A stretch of 47,127 nucleotides of DNA, taken from contig CALXLD010000027.1 in assembly GCA_944389105.1 (NCBI GenBank), positions 1-47,127 of the forward strand, written 5' to 3'. The notes beneath the pieces were generated by a model. It searched no databases. It saw nothing but the letters and a program-made list of their open reading frames with translations, and was not told the origin of the DNA. Shown here piece after piece: positions 42,323-47,127 of this stretch. The first letter of the stretch is position 1, and each line of letters starts with the position of its first letter. Both the position numbers and the translations under genes were made by a program. Source of the DNA: an uncultured Spirochaetaceae bacterium (GTDB lineage Bacteria > Spirochaetota > Spirochaetia > Sphaerochaetales > Sphaerochaetaceae).

Positions 42323-43666
42323 ATGCGCCCTTCATCACTGATGTTTGATAACCGTTATCTCAGATCCCTTATCATTCCTCTGCTCATAGAGACGCTTCTT
42401 TCCGTCACTATCGGAATGATGGATACAATAATGGTCGCAACTGTCGGGGAACATGCTGTATCGGGCGTATCCCTTGTTGATTCCGTCTCCAACCTGTTCG
42501 TCTTCCTTTTCTCTGCATTCTCTACAGGTGGCGCAGTAGTTGCTTCCCAGTATCTTGGAAAGAAGGACAGGGCTTCAGCCTGCTTTTCCGCAAAGCAGCT
42601 GATGTATCTTTCCATTTCCTTCTCCGTGGCTGTATCAGTCATCCTTCTTGTTTTCAGATACCCGGTAATGACACTTATCTACGGCCATATCGAAGAAAGC
42701 GTAATGACCTCAGCCCTTGATTATTTTGTCCCGATTGTAATCTCATTTCCATTCCTTGCTGTCCTTAACAGTGCCAATGCAATCTTCCGATCAATGGGCA
42801 AGAGCCGGATTACGATGGTTGTCTCAATCATAATGAATCTCATCAACGTATCCGGCAACTCCATTCTGATTTATGGACTCGGGATGGGAACAGAAGGAGC
42901 AGGAATCGCCTCTCTATTATCGAGAACAGTCGCCTGCATCTTCATGGTATACAAAGTTACGAGAACAAAGGAAGAGGTGCATGTTGACAGACCTCTGAAG
43001 CTTGAAGTTGATATCCCTATGATAAAAAGGGTGCTCAAGATTGCCCTTCCTTCAGGCGTGGAGAACAGCGTATTCCATATCGGGAAGATACTGGTAAGCT
43101 CCACTGTAGCTTCACTTGGTACTGCCTCCATTGCTGCAAATGCAGTCTTCAATGCACTTTCAACATTCGCAAATATCCCAGGAACGGCAATAGGAATGGC
43201 GGCAGTCACTGTCATAGGCCAATGCTGCGGAGCAAAAGAGTATGATGCAGCCTCTTATTATGGCAAGAAGCTCCTTGCCCTTACATACATAATGATGGGA
43301 GTGACATGTACAGTAATGTATATACTCACCCCAGAACTCGCACTCCTGTACAATCTCTCACAGGAAGCCTACTCTCTTGCAGTTGCAACAACAAGGCTGA
43401 ACATGTTCCAGACCGGTATATTCTGGCCATTTGCATTTACCGTCCCAAATTACCTGAGAGCTGCAGGAGATGCAAAATACACAATGGTCATATCCATTAT
43501 TTCAATGTGGCTCTTCAGAGTACTCCTTTCAAGAATACTTGGAATAACACTGGGTTTCGGCCTCATGGGAGTCATGTGGGGAATGTTCATAGACTGGTAT
43601 TTCAGAGGAATACTTTTCACAGCAAGGTTCATCAGAGGCAGATGGAAGACAAAGAGCGTGGTGTAA
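42323..43666 (+). CDS. MATE-family efflux transporter (2)
   Basis: A 447-residue paralogue of the preceding transporter, similar along its length. It begins with R-Y-L-R-S-L-I-I-P-L-L-I-E-T and shows the same D-T-I-M-V and G-G-A-V-V-A-S-Q-Y-L motifs. It has its own promoter and, unlike the first copy, no ribosome site, so the two can be expressed separately. This looks like a tandem gene duplication that then diverged. Confidence 0.9.
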   Translation: MRPSSLMFDNRYLRSLIIPLLIETLLSVTIGMMDTIMVATVGEHAVSGVSLVDSVSNLFVFLFSAFSTGGAVVASQYLGKKDRASACFSAKQLMYLSISFSVAVSVILLVFRYPVMTLIYGHIEESVMTSALDYFVPIVISFPFLAVLNSANAIFRSMGKSRITMVVSIIMNLINVSGNSILIYGLGMGTEGAGIASLLSRTVACIFMVYKVTRTKEEVHVDRPLKLEVDIPMIKRVLKIALPSGVENSVFHIGKILVSSTVASLGTASIAANAVFNALSTFANIPGTAIGMAAVTVIGQCCGAKEYDAASYYGKKLLALTYIMMGVTCTVMYILTPELALLYNLSQEAYSLAVATTRLNMFQTGIFWPFAFTVPNYLRAAGDAKYTMVISIISMWLFRVLLSRILGITLGFGLMGVMWGMFIDWYFRGILFTARFIRGRWKTKSVV

Positions 43667-43695
43667 AGAATCACTCTTATGAAATGTTCTAATAT

Positions 43696-43740
43696 AAAGA
43701 GAAATGCACGGCTTCATGGAATCATCGCCAGAAACCGTGC
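43696..43740 (-). terminator. Terminator of the beta-galactosidase operon
   Basis: On the minus strand GCACGG (43735-43740) pairs with CCGTGC (43706-43711), with further inner pairing TTC-TGG/CCA-GAA, and ATTTCTCTTT follows. It lies about 10 bases past the GH42 stop. The stem contains single mismatches. Confidence 0.5.
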
Positions 43741-43749
43741 AGCAGAAAA

Positions 43750-45756
43750 CTATTTCAGGAGACAATACCCATTAGGTGGCAGGAAAACTTCTTCCGTTTT
43801 TTCATCAGAAAGAACATTCAGCATAGATTCCTGCAATGTGACGGTTCTATCTTCTCCACTGTAGTTAAGAAGGAAAAGGTAATCTCCTCGCCTGACAGCC
43901 CGGACTCCTTCTGGAGTATCAAGTCCTCTTGTTATCCCGGCATCAGATAATGCAATGGAAAGTATTCTATCAACACCTGCAGAATCAGGCTTTGCTCCAA
44001 TATAAATACATTCACCTTTACCAAACCGATTACGAGTCAGACATGGCAAGCCTTCATAATAATCATCCCCATATACGGCCAGTACCTCTGCACCATTATC
44101 CCTGATAACATCGCACATATACGATACAGAAACTGATGTACCATCATGGAATACCATTCTGTTGCTCTCTCCTGGGCTCAGAGCATCTATCTCCTCCACC
44201 CATAATCCTGCAACATCCTTAAGAGGACCAGGCTGTCCGCCAAGATACATATAATCACACTCATCTGTATAACCAGAGAAGTATGTAAGGACAAGTATTC
44301 CGCCTGACTCGGTGAATGTCCTGAGCTTCTCTGCATATTCACCACGGAGCATACAAAGCATAGGAGCAACAATAAGCTTATACTTCGAGAAATCCTGATC
44401 CAGAGATATTACATCCGTCGCAATATTATTCTCATGGAAGAAACGATAATAATGCATGACTTCTTTTGTGTAGTCTATTCCCTTCTGTACAGAACAGGGA
44501 ATCTCAACGCCAAGCTTTTCATCCCAGTCATGTATTACCGCAACTTCAGGAGATAAAGTCATCCCAAGGATATCAAGAGGAATTCTGCATAGATCATGCG
44601 ACAAAGCCTTCAGCTCTCTTCCGATACGGGTATCAAGATGTCCTACATGGGCTATCATTGCACCATGAAACTTCTCAAACCCAGCAGGCGTCCTTCTTAT
44701 CTGGAAAAACAAGGCTGAATCAGCACCATGAGCTATATTGGTCATAGCATAAAGACCAATTTCCCCAGGGCGCTTTGAGGCACAGACTTTTGCCCAGCTC
44801 GCATGATTCGGTGTCATTTCCATTATAAGGAAAGGCGTATCCTGCTTCTTGAAGTTTCTTGCAATATCCAGATTGAATGAAGCTTTGTAGGATGGATCAG
44901 TCTTCTCTGGATATATATCAAGAGAGATAATATCAAGCGGATCAGCAATCCTGTGATAATCAAACCGACCTCGGAATTGGTAGTTATTAGTGCATACGGC
45001 ATCTGGAATGAACTTTCTGATACATTGTGTTTCCAGATCAAAGAGTTCCCGATGGGCTTCTGACTGAAACCTTGCATATTCGATTGCTTCCGTAGGGAGC
45101 GAATCGAGATCCATACCGTCTCCATTTACATTCAGATAAAGTTCGTTAAGCTCCGTTGGCGCATATATATCATCAAAAGATGTATAGGTTCTCCCCCACA
45201 TTGCCGTACACCAGCGCTCATTCAGGTTTTCTATCGTTCCATATTTTTCTTTTAGATAATTCCGGAATCTTTGCTCGCAATGCTCACAGTAACAGAACCC
45301 GCTCAGTTCATTATTAAGATGCCAAAGAAGAATGCTCTTCTCATCTTTGAAATGTTCGGCAAGTGCTGATACGAATTTTTCCACGTGCTGCCGATATGTC
45401 ACAGATGTCGGGCAGAACCTCTCCCGCACTCCATACTTGCTAGCACGGCCCTTTATATCTGTTTTAAGGATGCCATGATCCTTCTGATACATCCATGCAG
45501 GAGGCGCCGTGGTAGCAGTTGCCATAATGATATCTATATCATTTTCCTTCAGCATAGCAACGACATCATCAAGAAAAGCAAAATCTATCCGACCCTCTTC
45601 TCTCTCGCTCATTATCCAGGAATGAACATTTATCGTTACTGTATTCACCCCCAGCTCTTTCATGAGCTTCATGTCTTCTTTCCACACATCGCGGGACCAC
45701 TGTTCAGGGGAGTAATCTCCCCCGAAAGGTATTCTTCTGAGTTTCAGCTCATTCAT
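43750..45756 (-). CDS. GH42 beta-galactosidase
   Basis: A 668-residue glycoside hydrolase family 42 enzyme. The acid/base Glu is Glu150 in L-N-N-E, the nucleophile Glu313 in L-I-M-E-M, and four zinc-type cysteines lie at 115, 155, 157 and 160, as in characterised GH42 enzymes. Domains are the TIM barrel (about 1-385), a trimer-forming middle domain (about 390-600) and a short beta C-terminus. It hydrolyses beta-galactosides, probably plant galactan or transgalactosylated oligosaccharides, given the adjacent sugar importer. No signal peptide, so cytoplasmic. It starts 2 bases after the binding-protein stop; the preceding AGAGGTAAG is a moderate ribosome site. Confidence 0.94.
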   Translation of the reverse strand: MNELKLRRIPFGGDYSPEQWSRDVWKEDMKLMKELGVNTVTINVHSWIMSEREEGRIDFAFLDDVVAMLKENDIDIIMATATTAPPAWMYQKDHGILKTDIKGRASKYGVRERFCPTSVTYRQHVEKFVSALAEHFKDEKSILLWHLNNELSGFCYCEHCEQRFRNYLKEKYGTIENLNERWCTAMWGRTYTSFDDIYAPTELNELYLNVNGDGMDLDSLPTEAIEYARFQSEAHRELFDLETQCIRKFIPDAVCTNNYQFRGRFDYHRIADPLDIISLDIYPEKTDPSYKASFNLDIARNFKKQDTPFLIMEMTPNHASWAKVCASKRPGEIGLYAMTNIAHGADSALFFQIRRTPAGFEKFHGAMIAHVGHLDTRIGRELKALSHDLCRIPLDILGMTLSPEVAVIHDWDEKLGVEIPCSVQKGIDYTKEVMHYYRFFHENNIATDVISLDQDFSKYKLIVAPMLCMLRGEYAEKLRTFTESGGILVLTYFSGYTDECDYMYLGGQPGPLKDVAGLWVEEIDALSPGESNRMVFHDGTSVSVSYMCDVIRDNGAEVLAVYGDDYYEGLPCLTRNRFGKGECIYIGAKPDSAGVDRILSIALSDAGITRGLDTPEGVRAVRRGDYLFLLNYSGEDRTVTLQESMLNVLSDEKTEEVFLPPNGYCLLK

Positions 45757-45758
45757 AT

Positions 45759-47012
45759 TTATCTTACCTCTGAAAGTGTTACGAATATATCCTGAGCTTT
45801 CTGCAGGAACTGAGTCCTATCAAGCCTTCCAGCAGCATATTCAATAATTGCATCACCTATTTCGTCAGCTACACCATTAGGATATTTAGGCCATTCCCAA
45901 CCCAATGATCTACCTTCTACGATAGCCTCGCTGACAGCAGCTGACAGTGGTCCTACCTGCTCTTCTGTCACTGTCATTGTCGATAGACCTGGTACAAAAC
46001 CAAACACTTCGGTAAGGTAGTACTGGCCTCTTTCACTAGTGACGAGCCACTCAAGGAAATCTTTTGCCTCTTCCTTTACAGGACTGTTTTTATTTACAAC
46101 CCAGTAAGTCGATGGACCAGCGTAAAGAACATCATTGAACTCTGGATCATCGTTGATAGGGACAACCATGTAATCAGCATCAATATCGGGGTTGATCTCT
46201 GTAAACGACACCCATGCGCCATTATTTGCCATAGTCATAGCAGCTTCTTCAAACGCATATGTGCTTATCTGACCGGAGAAGTCCATATCGAGCGGATTCT
46301 TGTATGCATGTTTTAGACAAACATCGAGCATATCAACCCAGTCATTCATGATTTCATCATTTACGAAATCAATTTCTCCTCTACAGGCTTTTTCAATAAA
46401 CTCAGTTGGATTATCCTGATGAGCAATAGCTACATTGAACATGAAGCGGCCTGGATTATAAGAGGCTCCAAGAGGAAGTCCAATTGCAGCAAACCCAGCT
46501 TCTTCCAGTTTTGTACATACTTCCTCAAACTCTGAAAGTGTTTTAGGAAGTTCTGTTATTCCAGCAGCCTCAAACATCTTAGGATTGTAGCACCATCCAT
46601 ATCCTTCAAAGTAGAGAGGAAGGCCATAGATTTTACCATCTATAGAAGCTCCTTCAACAGCCTGCGGAACCATATCAGCGACCCATGGCTCAGCAGAAAG
46701 ATCCTCTAGGTGCTCTGACCATTCAGCCATCTGAGAGAAACCTTCATTATTGAAGATATCAGGGGCTTCATTTCCGGCAAACTTAGTGCGAAGGAGTGTC
46801 TGATACCCATCTGAAGAAGTCGATTCTACCTCAACCTTTATACCGGTAAGCTCCTCGTATTCTTCAGCAAGGCGCTGCAGGTCATCCGCAATTTCAACCT
46901 TAAACTGACAGATTCTTATGACCTTCTGGTCATTCGACTCGCTGCTACCGCCCGCGAGAACTACAGAAATTGCAATAAATGCAACGAGAACAATAGAAAG
47001 CACTCTCTTCAT
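45759..47012 (-). CDS. Sugar ABC transporter substrate-binding protein
   Basis: A 417-residue extracellular solute-binding protein family 1 member with a signal peptide ending in V-L-A-G-G-S-S-E; there is no lipobox Cys. The segments Y-E-E-L-T-G-I-K-V and G-N-E-A-P-D-I-F, and the late P-S-T-Y-W-V-V-N, are typical. It captures an oligosaccharide in the periplasm, likely a beta-galactoside given the GH42 gene behind it. Start at 47012, with AAGGAG 8 bases upstream; the longer in-frame reading lacks support. Confidence 0.93.
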   Translation of the reverse strand: MKRVLSIVLVAFIAISVVLAGGSSESNDQKVIRICQFKVEIADDLQRLAEEYEELTGIKVEVESTSSDGYQTLLRTKFAGNEAPDIFNNEGFSQMAEWSEHLEDLSAEPWVADMVPQAVEGASIDGKIYGLPLYFEGYGWCYNPKMFEAAGITELPKTLSEFEEVCTKLEEAGFAAIGLPLGASYNPGRFMFNVAIAHQDNPTEFIEKACRGEIDFVNDEIMNDWVDMLDVCLKHAYKNPLDMDFSGQISTYAFEEAAMTMANNGAWVSFTEINPDIDADYMVVPINDDPEFNDVLYAGPSTYWVVNKNSPVKEEAKDFLEWLVTSERGQYYLTEVFGFVPGLSTMTVTEEQVGPLSAAVSEAIVEGRSLGWEWPKYPNGVADEIGDAIIEYAAGRLDRTQFLQKAQDIFVTLSEVR

Positions 47013-47031
47013 TTCTCTTCTCCTTTTTTTT

Positions 47032-47127
47032 TCAACCTTTGACAGCACCCGCAACAAGTACCGCAACTATGTTCTTCTGCAGGATGAATAAGGCTACTGC
47101 CGCTGGAATAATAGACATTGTCAGCGC
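47032..47127 (-). CDS. Sugar ABC permease, C-terminal end (partial)
   Basis: The last 31 codons of a gene entering from the right window edge. It reads S-I-I-P-A-A-V-A-L-F, then L-Q-K-N-I-V, and ends in A-G-A-V-K-G before a TGA. This is the typical C-terminus of MalG/LacG-type carbohydrate permeases. It is the gene before the binding protein in the same operon; 19 bases separate stop and next start, holding the AAGGAG ribosome site. Confidence 0.85.
   Translation of the reverse strand, partial: ALTMSIIPAAVALFILQKNIVAVLVAGAVKG

Noticed and set aside
1..47127. CRISPR arrays, prophage or plasmid genes.
   Set aside because: No regularly spaced repeats, cas genes, integrases, capsid or replication genes are visible; the only mobile trace is the ISL3 fragment.

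Overview
The window is a 47 kb chromosomal segment of moderate GC from an anaerobic bacterium. I think it is a spirochaete, probably of the Sphaerochaetaceae type. The grounds are indirect: substrate-binding proteins whose signal peptides end in A-G-G-S, several lipoproteins with no clear relatives, tandem TrpX-like binding proteins, an oxygen-sensitive enzyme set, and AGGAG-type ribosome sites. No rRNA is present, so the placement is an inference.

Region 1 (121-14400) is a selenium, molybdenum and purine region. A CAU-anticodon tRNA (probably tRNA-Ile2) and a knotted carbamoyltransferase (ygeW) come first. Next is a labile-selenium cassette on the minus strand: yedE, yedF, a DUF3343 protein, selD, then a small Nif11-like ORF. 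A divergent plus-strand pair encodes a class-V desulfurase-like protein and an XdhC-type maturation factor with reversed domain order. A flavodoxin-like gene follows. Then comes a tightly coupled minus-strand operon for two molybdenum hydroxylases: Moco subunit, [2Fe-2S] subunit, FAD subunit, YgfM-like FAD subunit, and an XdhD-like large protein. Together these look like a selenium-dependent molybdenum hydroxylase system for anaerobic purine breakdown, as in the E. coli ygeW/ygfM/xdhD region. I see no Sec codons, so selenium would serve as a labile cofactor.

Region 2 (14278-14840) is a gene-poor stretch holding the xdh promoter, an inverted repeat next to the ribosome site, and degenerate sequence.

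Region 3 (14841-29732) is translation and housekeeping. It has trpS (with a predicted [4Fe-4S] motif), fmdB-like, a lipoprotein, ileS (eukaryote-like class), cca, rnc, acpP, rpmF, a cyclophilin-like protein with an iron-sulfur aldo/keto reductase, a PepSY protein, an ISL3 transposase remnant, and a tyrS-glyS-gltX operon.

Region 4 (29816-36916) is accessory. It has two alpha/beta hydrolases, a membrane-bound LuxR-type regulator, an RloA/RloB (AbiL/PARIS-like) putative anti-phage pair co-directional with that regulator and one hydrolase, a lipoprotein, a PdxA homologue lacking its metal-binding histidines, and a 47-residue protein that is half acidic.

Region 5 (36917-47127) is transport. It has a TrpXYZ-like ABC importer with two tandem binding proteins, two tandem MATE transporters, and a GH42 beta-galactosidase operon with its sugar-binding protein and the end of a sugar permease.

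A pattern runs across regions: five genes without a Shine-Dalgarno sequence each have an extended -10 box (TGN-TANNNT) ending exactly 6 or 7 bases before the ATG. This suggests leaderless transcripts.
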